A program made the position numbers and the translations under genes. From the NCBI GenBank assembly GCA_949987565.1, contig OX465111.1:13940276-14004275 (forward strand): a DNA stretch of 64,000 nt, read 5' to 3'. The notes beneath the pieces are model-generated. The model did not search any database, was not told the DNA's origin, and saw only the letters and a list, made by a program, of their open reading frames with translations. The first letter of the stretch is position 1; every line of letters begins with the position of its first letter. Below are positions 43,510-54,500 of the stretch, one piece after another. The stretch is from Luidia sarsii (taxonomy: Eukaryota; Echinodermata; Asteroidea; Paxillosida; Luidiidae).

Positions 43510-45897
43510 CGCTCTAAATGACCATGGAATGACAAAAAAAATAAACGAAAAGAAAAGGAAGAAAGAGAAGGAAAAAGATGTCAGGGGTAGGAATTTTTGT
43601 GGGCACTTGATGTCGAAGGAGAACAAAAATAACTGAATAGACAGCTGCTGGGTCAAAGACGGATTACTCTGGCCAGTCTAACCGCATAAAAACGTAAACA
43701 GACACCAACGCGGACGGTGGATATCCTGGCTTGGATTCCCCCCCCCCCTTTTCTTCTCTCTCTATATGTGGGGTAAAAAGATGACAAAATCGTTTTCATT
43801 TGACGCCGAGGATAGGCTAGGCCTATAGTTTTAAACTTAAAACGCTTGACCTATTTAACAAATAATTATGTTACGGTTTGGCTTAGTGCTCCAGAGATCA
43901 AGCATTAGAATGCTATACAAACGACGGATACCCCATTGCAATCCCCCAAGTCGAGCAAAGCAAATTGTGACGTTGACAATTACCTGTTGAGGATCCAAAT
44001 GTTGACGAATGTTAATCAATGTTCTACGAAAGATAATTATGTCAAGAAGGGCTATTGGAAATAAGCCATACTTAAAATATCACATTTTTATGTAAAATGC
44101 AACATAATTATTCTGGGTGCTGATGTTTTATATCGTAGTAACATCATTCGAAATAATACGTCAGGTGTCACGTACACCTGTGGGCCTATAATTTAAACCA
44201 GTCACTGAGTTAGACGCGTATTAAAGGTGAACATACATGTATGCCTACTTCATGAACCTGTTGTCGCGACGGTATTTCGTTACAAAAATATCACTTATTA
44301 TTTTGACTGAACCCGGCCCCCTCCCCTGAGACTAGTAATCAACGAAATAAATCGTGCAAAGATCCAATCACTTTCTGGTCTGGTTGTTATGTCTCGAGGC
44401 CGAATTATGACATGGGGATTTGAGTAGATCGTTTCTGCGTGGTTTCTTCTGTGAATATATGAAGGCCATTTCCTGTATTTGGGGTGGAGGTGAACACTAT
44501 AATTATATGAGAGCTTTCCTAGCTCGTAGCTTATTACATGTCGATAACCAGCGAGTTTTATTTGTACATCGTATCGGGATGGCATGATAGGCGTGGTTGT
44601 GAAGTCGCGGCGCTAAAGGCCTACCGTTTAGAAATGGTACCCGCATCCACAATGATTCATTAACGGTCATTTTAGATTCCCGCCCAAACTGCATGTAAAG
44701 CCTTGCATGCAGGCAATCGGGCAAAGCACTGAGCACTCGGTGATTATTACGTCGAGTAGGCATATATACGACACTGAACCTTCATTGAATTACTGTACGT
44801 TCTCCTTAGTGACGCAAAACATCATAATTATTTATAATTCCACTTTGATAGCGTAGCCCACATTTTCTGATCATATTTCATTTTATTACTATCTCAATAG
44901 AAATAAGCCAATTCTACCTTCAATGAATGAAAGATCAGTCAAGAAACTGATGCGCTGTGCACTGCAATTCAACGCAAATCTAACCGGCGGAGAAAATAAT
45001 GTTATCCTAACTCGCACAATGAAAAGCCCCCACCCACTGCATGCCAACCGTTTTACAACTAAGGCACCAATCATGATTTTGCATTTTGCAAGCGGTCTAA
45101 GTACTAAGTAGTGCCCGCGTAGCTAGCTGGGGATGGGGCTGGATATTGTCGCAACCACCCACTACTCACTAGTACTCACTAGCACTACATAGTGGAGTTT
45201 ATAGTAGTTGTAGCACTCGTACTTGCACAAGTAGTACATGTACCACAAATCACAATTGTCGTACTACTTACTACATCATGTAATGACTAATATTAATAAC
45301 TAACACTTTGTACTTGTCTGTCATAATTAATACAACTTCATACATGACATTGTGAGTGTGAGTACTCGGAGTTCAGTAGACAGTAGCCACACAATTACTC
45401 GCTAAGCTGTGCTAAGTAAAGCCCAGGATTCTATGTCGAAAACGGATGTGTTAGCAGCCTTAGATCCCCTGATACAACTAAGCAATGCATTTCACTTGCC
45501 CTTACCAAAATAAGTGCGTTAAAGCGACGTGCTAGGAAACGATGTCATGGGCACCGCCATGTTTTTATGTTTTATTTTGGTCAGTAGAGGGAGCCCCATA
45601 AGAGACTGTTGAAAACAACATCACACGTGTATGATATAAAGCGTGTACGCACCAGGGCTGCAATCTCGGCCTGTCACTGCTACATAAGTACATTGCTAGT
45701 GCCTACCTCTTCCCCATAGCTGAGAAAAGTAATGTAACGTATTCGTGACTGGTATTATTAGCTTATCCCTAGTTTATTTTACTTAGCTGTAGGACTCCTT
45801 TTTGATTGATTAATATCAACATAATTTGGGCAACAGTCTACAGACAGTACATGTATGTATGTATGTATGTATAAAGTTACTGTACTGTACAGAGATG
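43510..45897. other. Intergenic, no gene seen
   Basis: AT-rich with CTAGTACT-type short palindromes (45170-45260). A SINE tail fragment GGGCAAAGCACTGAGCACTC lies at about 44719-44738, and (GTAT)n is near 45850-45872. An AACATGGCGG (YY1-like, minus strand) lies near 45557. No supported coding region. Confidence 0.45.
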
Positions 45898-45899
45898 TA

Positions 45900-45991
45900 G
45901 TCAGGGTAACTTGGACCCGACAAGTCACCCTTTTTTTAAATAGAATTTTGAAATAAAAAAGGGTGACTTGTCGGGTCCAGGTTTCTCGGAC
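45900..45991. mobile_element. Miniature TA-flanked foldback element (family E, short form)
   Basis: 92 bp between TA dinucleotides (45898-45899 and 45992-45993). Left end GTCAGGGTAACTTGGACCCG, right end (opposite strand) GTCCGAGAAACCTGGACCCG, both continuing ACAAGTCACCC. Almost the whole element is a hairpin. TA flanks suggest a Tc1/mariner-type target duplication. Confidence 0.8.
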
Positions 45992-46234
45992 TAGTTAGAT
46001 GCCTAGACTAGGCTAGAGGCTAGACCAGTCAGTCTACGTACGTACAGTAAGTTGAGTAATTCATTCTCGTCACATAGTCATAGTAACTGTAGCAATCCTT
46101 TTTAATGATTTCGATATCTGATTGTCAAGTAATGAAAATATGCTTTGCCAACAAGAGTATAGGATTACACTAGTGTAATGTAGCCTCTGGAGCTATAAGT
46201 TCCTGTATGTAGGTAGTACTACTACAGCATACTA

Positions 46235-47066
46235 GTCCGAGTAACTTGGACCCGACAAGTCACCCTTTTTTTATCAATTTTTGAAATTTTGAGGGACGGG
46301 TGACTGCAGGGTCCAAGGATCATGGCTATGCATTGTGGTAATGTCATCTTTGAAAAATACCCCTGACCGAAATCCCCAGATTTACCTTCCAAAACACCCG
46401 TGAAACCGTCCCAGGCGCCCATTGAGGATTCAGTGAGATTTACAGATTCCAATACTGGTCATTTTGTTTTACTCACGTTTGGGAAAAGGGAGAAGTTTCC
46501 CCTCAGTTGACCGAGAACAGGCCGACGAGCCGATTGGGGTGGCCATCTTGGATTTGAAACTGGATGACGTCACCAGGTCCGGGTGCGGAGTGGTCTGCGG
46601 AAGTGTGCGCGCGCGCTTGCTCGCTTTGAGCCCTACGACTGTTTTCTGAACAACAGTGCAAAGCAATGTCCGGGACATCGCACCGCGTGCGCACACACTT
46701 CCGCAGACCACTCCGCACCTGGACCTGGTGACGTCATCCAGTTTCAAATCCAAGATGGCCACCCCCACTCGGCTCGTCGGCCCGTTCTCGTTCAACTGCG
46801 GGGAAATTTCTCCCTTTTCCCAATTGTGAGTAAAACAAAATGATCAGTATTGGAATCTGTGATTCTCACTGAATCCTCAATGGGCGCGTGGGACGGTTTT
46901 ACGGGTGTTTTGGGGGTAAATCTGGGGATTTTGGTCTGGGGTATTTTTCAAAGATAACATTACCACAATGCATAGCCATGATCCTTGGACCCTACAGTCA
47001 CCCGTCCCTAAAAATTTCAAAATTTGATAAAAAAAGGGTGACTTGTCGGGTACAAGTTACTCGGAC
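46235..47066. mobile_element. 832-bp near-perfect palindromic element (family E, long form)
   Basis: TA-flanked (46233-46234, 47067-47068). Ends GTCCGAGTAACTTGGACCCG and, on the opposite strand, GTCCGAGTAACTTGTACCCG. Two arms of about 383 bp (46235-46617 and 46684-47066) are inverted copies with scattered mismatches around a loop of about 66 bp, centred at 46650. Arms carry CCAAGATGGCCA, TGACGTCA-type and GGTCTGCGGAAGTGTGCG sequences. Open frames in it are mirror images of each other and are not credible genes. It ends 55 bp before the QTRT2 exon acceptor at 47121. Confidence 0.9.
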
Positions 47067-47137
47067 TAACTCAGTACTAATACTAGTAGTAGTAGCAATT
47101 TTCTTTGATTGATTTTTACAGAAGAACACCATCCAAG

Positions 47138-48090
47138 ATGAAGTTCAGTACTTCAGACATCCTGTGTAGCACTGCTGGTCGCCTGGCAACCCTGAGCCAA
47201 CTCCGCCGTCAAGATGGCGTGGCCATGGAGACCCCATGCTGCTTGCTGTACACCCGCAGTGGCTCGGCCCCAAACCTGTCCCATCCCTTGCTCACGAAAA
47301 TACAAGGGCTGCCTGCCGTCACACAAGTACCATTGCCAACCATGTGAGTGTGGAACCGACAATCTGTGACACACATGTACATGTACATGTACATGTATAA
47401 TGATAATTGATATGATTTATAATTCGCCAAATCCACTGTGTAGACTGCAGTGCTCTGTAGAGTGCTCTAGTGCTCATTTCTCATGCAATCATGCAACCCA
47501 TTTAATGAATGTTTCGTTGAATCCCACCCAACCCACCGGCAGTGTGGAGAGTAGCGAGACCCTGGAGGCCCACGGTCAAGGAGTGGCCGCATTCACTGGC
47601 CGGCCGGAAGCCGTCATCTGCTCCTGCATCCAGGACCCGGCCAGCAGGCCACCCACGGGCTACAACGACAAGAACAGCGTGTCAGTCTGGGCTCCAGGTG
47701 GCCGAAAAAAGGTGAATTTTTTTTTTAGCACTGCTGAGTTATCAAAATATTTAGAAGGCCAGACGTTTCGATCCTGACGGTTTGATTGATGAGTGACAGT
47801 TTGTCTTTTATCTCTGGATGATGGCATCCTACAGAGACGGTGTCATTTGCAGAAAGCCCTTCAGAAGGTTTTGAAATGCTGAATGTTACTTGCTGGGTTT
47901 GTTTGGGGTTTGTGTGCAGTTGACCTTGGAGGGATTCCTGGCAGTGCAAGAGACCCTGCAGGCAGACCTGATGGAAGCCCTGTACGATGGAGACACCCCA
48001 AACGGTTCCTCAACCAAGAGACTCCAGAAGTCCGTGGATAGGTCCCTGGCCTTCCTGGACCAGTGCCTGGCGGCTAAGCTGAACAAACAG
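47138..48090 (+). CDS. QTRT2: Queuine tRNA-ribosyltransferase accessory subunit 2, N-terminal exons (partial)
   Basis: QTRT2 is the non-catalytic partner of QTRT1; the dimer exchanges guanine 34 for queuine in certain tRNAs, at the mitochondrial outer surface. Three coding exons: 47138-47343, 47543-47711 and 47920-48090 (546 nt, 182 codons, in phase). An acceptor ends at 47121, so a 5' untranslated exon lies upstream. Family signatures: CCLLYTRSGSAPNLSHP near residue 34, NDKNSVSVWAPGGR near 110 and KSVDRSLAFLDQCL near 165. The third exon ends at AAACAG|GTCAGG in phase 0. The remaining ~230 residues, including the zinc-binding Cys/His cluster, are not in the window. The sequence that follows is satellite DNA to the window edge, so the gene either spans the satellite or is broken by it. 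Confidence 0.92.
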
Positions 48091-48594
48091 GTCAGGCTAT
48101 GATCTATGTACATCTACCCAGCTCCTCCCAATGTCTCCTACGAGACCTCTGAACATGTTCCTCAACAAGTACATGTAGCTCATTGTTGATGTATGGTATT
48201 TTGACCCAATGAGGTACATGTAGTCCATCCAAAGTTGGAGGTGTGCTGCCTCACAGTTCAATAAGTAGGGAAACCCTAGTCTTTAGAGAGCAGATACAGT
48301 ACATTTAACCCCTGATTGTTCATCTTTCTCTTTGCTCAGAGTAATAACTTAACAAAAGATCTTACATTCTTAAAGACTACCCTGTTGGAAGGAGTGCATT
48401 AGCTGTTCTAGTAACAACTACTGTATAGTACGGTACATGTACTGTACATGTACTTCATCAGATATTATTGTTGCCACAGAGGCTTCATGTAACTTTAGTT
48501 AAATGGAGAAAGGAGTAACACCATGTTCAAGGATCTGTAATGGTTAAAACATTAGCCAACTGGTATGGCTCTGAGATGAACCTCTTGGTTCAAT
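48091..48594. other. Start of QTRT2 intron 3 up to the satellite
   Basis: Unique sequence with an ACATGT run near 48433-48453. The last 60 bp (GGTTAAAACATTAGCCAACT...GGTTCAATCCCCTCAG) contain a B-box-like GGTTCAATCCC and may be a decayed tRNA-derived SINE touching the satellite boundary. Confidence 0.5.
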
Positions 48595-51500
48595 CCCCTC
48601 AGACAGTTATCTGAGAGCCCTCTGACATGGATCGGACTTTCGTTAGACCAGTTGAAGTCATTTTTGGCCCCCTCAAAAAAACTAGATTTTTGGCCCGATT
48701 TCTGACGTGTTCGACAGGTCCGCTCCTGTCAGAAATTTCGGATTTCGACCCAAAATCAGTTTTCCCAGATTTCTCTGAAAATGACTCCTCAGGCATCTGA
48801 GAGCCCTCTGACATGGATCGGACTTTCGTTAGACCAGTTGAAGTCATTTTTGGCCCCCTCAAAAAAACTAGATTTTTGGCCCAATTTCTGACGTGTTCGA
48901 CAGGTCCGCTCCTGTCAGAATTTTTAGTTTTCGACCCAAAATCAGTTTTCCCAGATTTCTCTGAAAATGACTCCTCAGGCATCTGAGAGCCCTCTGACAT
49001 GGATCGGACTTTCGTTAGACCAGTTGAAGTCATTTTTGGCCCCCTCAAAAAAACTAGATTTTTGGCCCAATTTCTGACATGTTCGACACGTCCGCTCCTG
49101 TCAGAATTTTTAGTTTTCGACCCAAAATAAGTTTTCCCAGATTTCTCTGAAAATGACTCCTCAGGCATCTGAGAGCCCTCTGACACGGATCGGACTTTCG
49201 TTAGACTAGTTGAAGTCATTTTTGGCCCCCTCAAAAAAACTAGATTTTTGGCCCAATTTCTGACGTGTTCGGGATGTCCGCTCTTGTCAGAATTTTTAGT
49301 TTTCGACACAAAATCAGTTATCCCAGATTTCTCTGAAAATGACTCCTCAGGCATCTGAGAGCCCTCTGACATGGATCGGACTTTCGTTAGACCAGTTGAA
49401 GTCATTTTTGGCCCCCTCAAAAAAACTAGATTTTTGGCCCAATTTCTGACGTGTTCGACAGGTCTGCTCCTGTCAGAATTTTTAGTTTTCGACCCAAAAT
49501 AAGTTTTCCCAGATTTCTCTGAAAATGACTCCTCAGGCATCTGAGAGCCCTCTGACACGGATCGGACTTTCGTTAGACCAGTTGAAGTCATTTTTGGCCC
49601 CCTCAAAAAACTAGATTTTTGGCCCAATTTCTGACGTGTTCGACAGGTCCGCTCCTGTCAGAAATTTCGGATTTCGACCCAAAATAAGTTTTCCCAGATT
49701 TCTCTGAAAATGACTCCTCAGGCATCTGGGAGCCCTCTGACAAGGATCGGACTTTCGTTAGACCAGTTGAAGTCATTTTTGGCCCCCTCAAAAAAACTAG
49801 ATTTTTGGTCCATTTTCTGACGTGTTCGACATGTCCGCTCTTGTCAGAATTTTTAGTTTTCGACACAAAATCAGTTTTCCCAGATTTCTCTGAAAATGAC
49901 TCCTCAGGCATCTGAGAGCCCTCTGACATGGATCGGACTTTCGTTAGACCAGTTGAAGTCATTTTTGGCCCCCTAAAAAAAAACTAGATTTTTGGCCCGA
50001 TTTCTGACATGTTCGACAGGTCCGCTCCTGTCAGAATTTTTAGTTTTCGACCCAAAATAAGTTTTCCCAGATTTCTCTGAAAATGACTCCTCAGGCATCT
50101 GAGAGCCCTCTGACAAGGATCGGACTTTCGTTAGACCAGTTGAAGTCATTTTTGGCCCCCTCAAAAAAACTAGATTTTTGGTCCATTTTCTGACGTGTTC
50201 GACAGGTCCGCTCCTGTCAGAATTTTCGGTTTTCGACCCAAAATCAGTTTTCCCAGATTTCTCTGAAAATGACTCCTCAGGCATCTGAGAGCCCTCTGAC
50301 ATGGATCGGACTTTCGTTAGACCAGTTGAAGTCATTTTTGGCCCCCTCAAAAAAACTAGATTTTTGGCCCAATTTCTGACGTGTTCGACAGGTCCGCTCC
50401 TGTCAGAATTTTTAGTTTTCGACCCAAAATCAGTTTTCCCAGATTTCTCTGAAAATGACTCCTCAGGCATCTGAGAGCCCTCTGACATGGATCGGACTTT
50501 CGTTAGACCAGTCGAAGTCATTTTTGGCCCCCTCAAAAAAACTAGATTTTTGGCCCAATTTCTGACATGTTCGACACGTCCGCTCCTGTCAGAATTTTTA
50601 GTTTTCGACACAAAATCAGTTTTCCCAGATTTCTCTGAAAATGACTCCTCAGGCATCTGAGAGCCCTCTGACATGGATCGGACTTTCGTTAGACCAGTTG
50701 AAGTCATTTTTGGCCCCCTCAAAAAAACTAGATTTTTGGCCCGATTTCTGACGTGTTCGACAGGTCTGCTCCTGTCAGAATTTTTAGTTTTCGACCCAAA
50801 ATAAGTTTTCCCAGATTTCTCTGAAAATGACTCCTCAGGCATCTGAGAGCCCTCTGACACGGATCGGACTTTCGTTAGACCAGTTGAAGTCATTTTTGGC
50901 CCCCTCAAAAAACTAGATTTTTGGCCCAATTTCTGACGTGTTCGACAGGTCCGCTCCTGTCAGAAATTTCGGATTTCGACCCAAAATAAGTTTTCCCAGA
51001 TTTCTCTGAAAATGACTCCTCAGGCATCTGGGAGCCCTCTGACAAGGATCGGACTTTCGTTAGACCAGTTGAAGTCATTTTTGGCCCCCTCAAAAAAACT
51101 AGATTTTTGGTCCATTTTCTGACGTGTTCGACATGTCCGCTCTTGTCAGAATTTTTAGTTTTCGACACAAAATCAGTTTTCCCAGATTTCTCTGAAAATG
51201 ACTCCTCAGGCATCTGAGAGCCCTCTGACATGGATCGGACTTTCGTTAGACCAGTTGAAGTCATTTTTGGCCCCCTTAAAAAAAAACTAGATTTTTGGCC
51301 CGATTTCTGACATGTTCGACAGGTCCTGTCAGAATTTTTAGTTTTCGACCCAAAATAAGTTTTCCCAGATTTCTCTGAAAATGACTCCTCAGGCATCAGA
51401 GAGCCCTCTGACACGGATCGGACTTTCGTTAGACCAGTTGAAGTCATTTTTGGCCCCCTCAAAAAAACTAGATTTTTGGTCCATTTTCTGACGTGTTCGA

Positions 51501-54500
51501 CATGTCCGCTCTTGTCAGAATTTTTAGTTTTCGACACAAAATCAGTTTTCCCAGATTTCTCTGAAAATGACTCCTCAGGCATCTGAGAGCCCTCTGACAT
51601 GGATCGGACTTTCGTTAGACCAGTTGAAGTCATTTTTGGCCCCCTAAAAAAAAACTAGATTTTTGGCCCGATTTCTGACATGTTCGACAGGTCCGCTCCT
51701 GTCAGAATTTTTAGTTTTCGACCCAAAATAAGTTTTCCCAGATTTCTCTGAAAATGACTCCTCAGGCATCAGAGAGCCCTCTGACACGGATCGGACTTTC
51801 GTTAGACCAGTTGAAGTCATTTTTGGCCCCCTCAAAAAAACTAGATTTTTGGCCCAATTTCTGACGTGTTCGACAGGTCCGCTCCTGTCAGAATTTTTAG
51901 TTTTCGACCCAAAATCAGTTTTCCCAGATTTCTCTGAAAATGACTCCTCAGGCATCTGAGAGCCCTCTGACAAGGATCGGACTTTCGTTAGACCAGTTGA
52001 AGTCATTTTTGGCCCCCTCAAAAAAACTAGATTTTTGGTCCATTTTCTGACGTGTTCGACAGGTCCGCTCCTGTCAGAATTTTCGGTTTTCGACCCAAAA
52101 TCAGTTTTCCCAGATTTCTCTGAAAATGACTCCTCAGGCATCTGAGAGCCCTCTGACATGGATCGGACTTTCGTTAGACCAGTTGAAGTCATTTTGGCCC
52201 CCTCAAAAAAACTAGATTTTTGGCCCGATTTCTGACGTGTTCGACAGGTCCGCTCCTGTCAGAAATTTCGGATTTCGACCCAAAATTAGTTTTCCCAGAT
52301 TTCTCTGAAAATGACTCCTCAGGCATCTGAGAGCCCTCTGACATGGATCGGACTTTCGTTAGACCAGTTGAAGTCATTTTTGGCCCCCTCAAAAAAAACA
52401 AATTTTTGGCCCAATTTCTGACGTGTTCGACAGGTCCGCTCCTGTCAGAATTTTTAGTTTTCGACCCAAAATAAGTTTTCCCAGATTTCTCTGAAAATGA
52501 CTCCTCAGGCATCTGGGAGCCCTCTGACAAGGATCGGACTTTCGTTAGACCAGTTGAAGTAATTTTTGGCCCCCTCAAAAAAACTAGATTTTTGGTCCAT
52601 TTTCTGACGTGTTCGACAGGTCCGCTCCTGTCAGAATTTTCGGTTTTCGACCCAAAATCAGTTTTCCCAGATTTCTCTGAAAATGACTCCTCAGGCATCT
52701 GAGAGCCCTCTGACACGGATCGGACTTTCGTTAGACCAGTCGAAGTCATTTTTGGCCCCCTCAAAAAAACTAGATTTTTGGCCCAATTTCTGACATGTTC
52801 GACAGGTCCGCTCCTGTCAGAATTTTCGGTTTTCGACCCAAAATCAGTTTTCCCAGATTTCTCTGAAAATGACTCCTCAGGCATCTGGGAGCCCTCTGAC
52901 AAGGATCGGACTTTCGTTAGACCAGTTGAAGTCATTTTTGGCCCCCTCAAAAAAACTAGATTTTTGGCCCAATTTCTGACGTGTTCGACAGGTCCGCTCC
53001 TGTCAGAATTTTTAGTTTTCGACCCAAAATCAGTTTTCCCAGATTTCTCTGAAAATGACTCCTCAGGCATCTGAGAGCCCTCTGACATGGATCGGACTTT
53101 CGTTAGACCAGTCGAAGTCATTTTTGGCCCCCTCAAAAAAACTAGATTTTTGGCCCAATTTCTGACATGTTCGACACGTCCGCTCCTGTCAGAATTTTTA
53201 GTTTTCGACCCAAAATAAGTTTTCCCAGATTTCTCTGAAAATGACTCCTCAGGCATCTGAGAGCCCTCTGACACGGATCGGACTTTCGTTAGACTAGTTG
53301 AAGTCATTTTTGGCCCCCTCAAAAAAACTAGATTTTTGGCCCAATTTCTGACGTGTTCGACATGTCCGCTCTTGTCAGAATTTTTAGTTTTCGACACAAA
53401 ATCAGTTTTCCCAGATTTCTCTGAAAATGACTCCTCAGGCATCTGAGAGCCCTCTGACATGGATCGGACTTTCGTTAGACCAGTTGAAGTCATTTTTGGC
53501 CCCCTCAAAAAAACTAGATTTTTGGCCCAATTTCTGACGTGTTCGACAGGTCCGCTCCTGTCAGAATTTTTAGTTTTCGACCCAAAATCAGTTTTCCCAG
53601 ATTTCTCTGAAAATGACTCCTCAGGCATCTGAGAGCCCTCTGACATGGATCGGACTTTCGTTAGACCAGTCGAAGTCATTTTTGGCCCCCTCAAAAAAAC
53701 TAGATTTTTGGCCCAATTTCTGACATGTTCGACACGTCCGCTCCTGTCAGAATTTTTAGTTTTCGACCCAAAATAAGTTTTCCCAGATTTCTCTGAAAAT
53801 GACTCCTCAGGCATCTGAGAGCCCTCTGACACGGATCGGACTTTCGTTAGACTAGTTGAAGTCATTTTTGGCCCCCTCAAAAAAACTAGATTTTTGGCCC
53901 AATTTCTGACGTGTTCGACATGTCCGCTCTTGTCAGAATTTTTAGTTTTCGACACAAAATCAGTTTTCCCAGATTTCTCTGAAAATGACTCCTCAGGCAT
54001 CTGAGAGCCCTCTGACATGGATCGGACTTTCGTTAGACCAGTTGAAGTCATTTTTGGCCCCCTCAAAAAAACTAGATTTTTGGCCCGATTTCTGACGTGT
54101 TCGACAGGTCTGCTCCTGTCAGAATTTTTAGTTTTCGACCCAAAATAAGTTGTCCCAGATTTCTCTGAAAATGACTCCTCAGGCATCTGAGAGCCCTCTG
54201 ACACGGATCGGACTTTCGTTAGACCAGTTGAAGTCATTTTTGGCCCCCTCAAAAAACTAGATTTTTGGCCCAATTTCTGACGTGTTCGACAGGTCCGATC
54301 CTGTCAGAAATTTCGGATTTCGACCCAAAATAAGTTTTCCCAGATTTCTCTGAAAATGACTCCTCAGGCATCTGGGAGCCCTCTGACAAGGATCGGACTT
54401 TCGTTAGACCAGTTGAAGTCATTTTTGGCCCCCTCAAAAAAACTAGATTTTTGGTCCATTTTCTGACGTGTTCGACATGTCCGCTCTTGTCAGAATTTTT

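Noticed and set aside
46222..46843. Mirror-image open frames in the large palindrome
   Set aside because: The frames on the two strands are copies of each other caused by the inverted arms, with no family resemblance.
48640..48660. CENP-B box in the satellite
   Set aside because: CTTTCGTTAGACCAGTTG matches only the left half of the box (TTCG and the central A); the required CGGG is absent.
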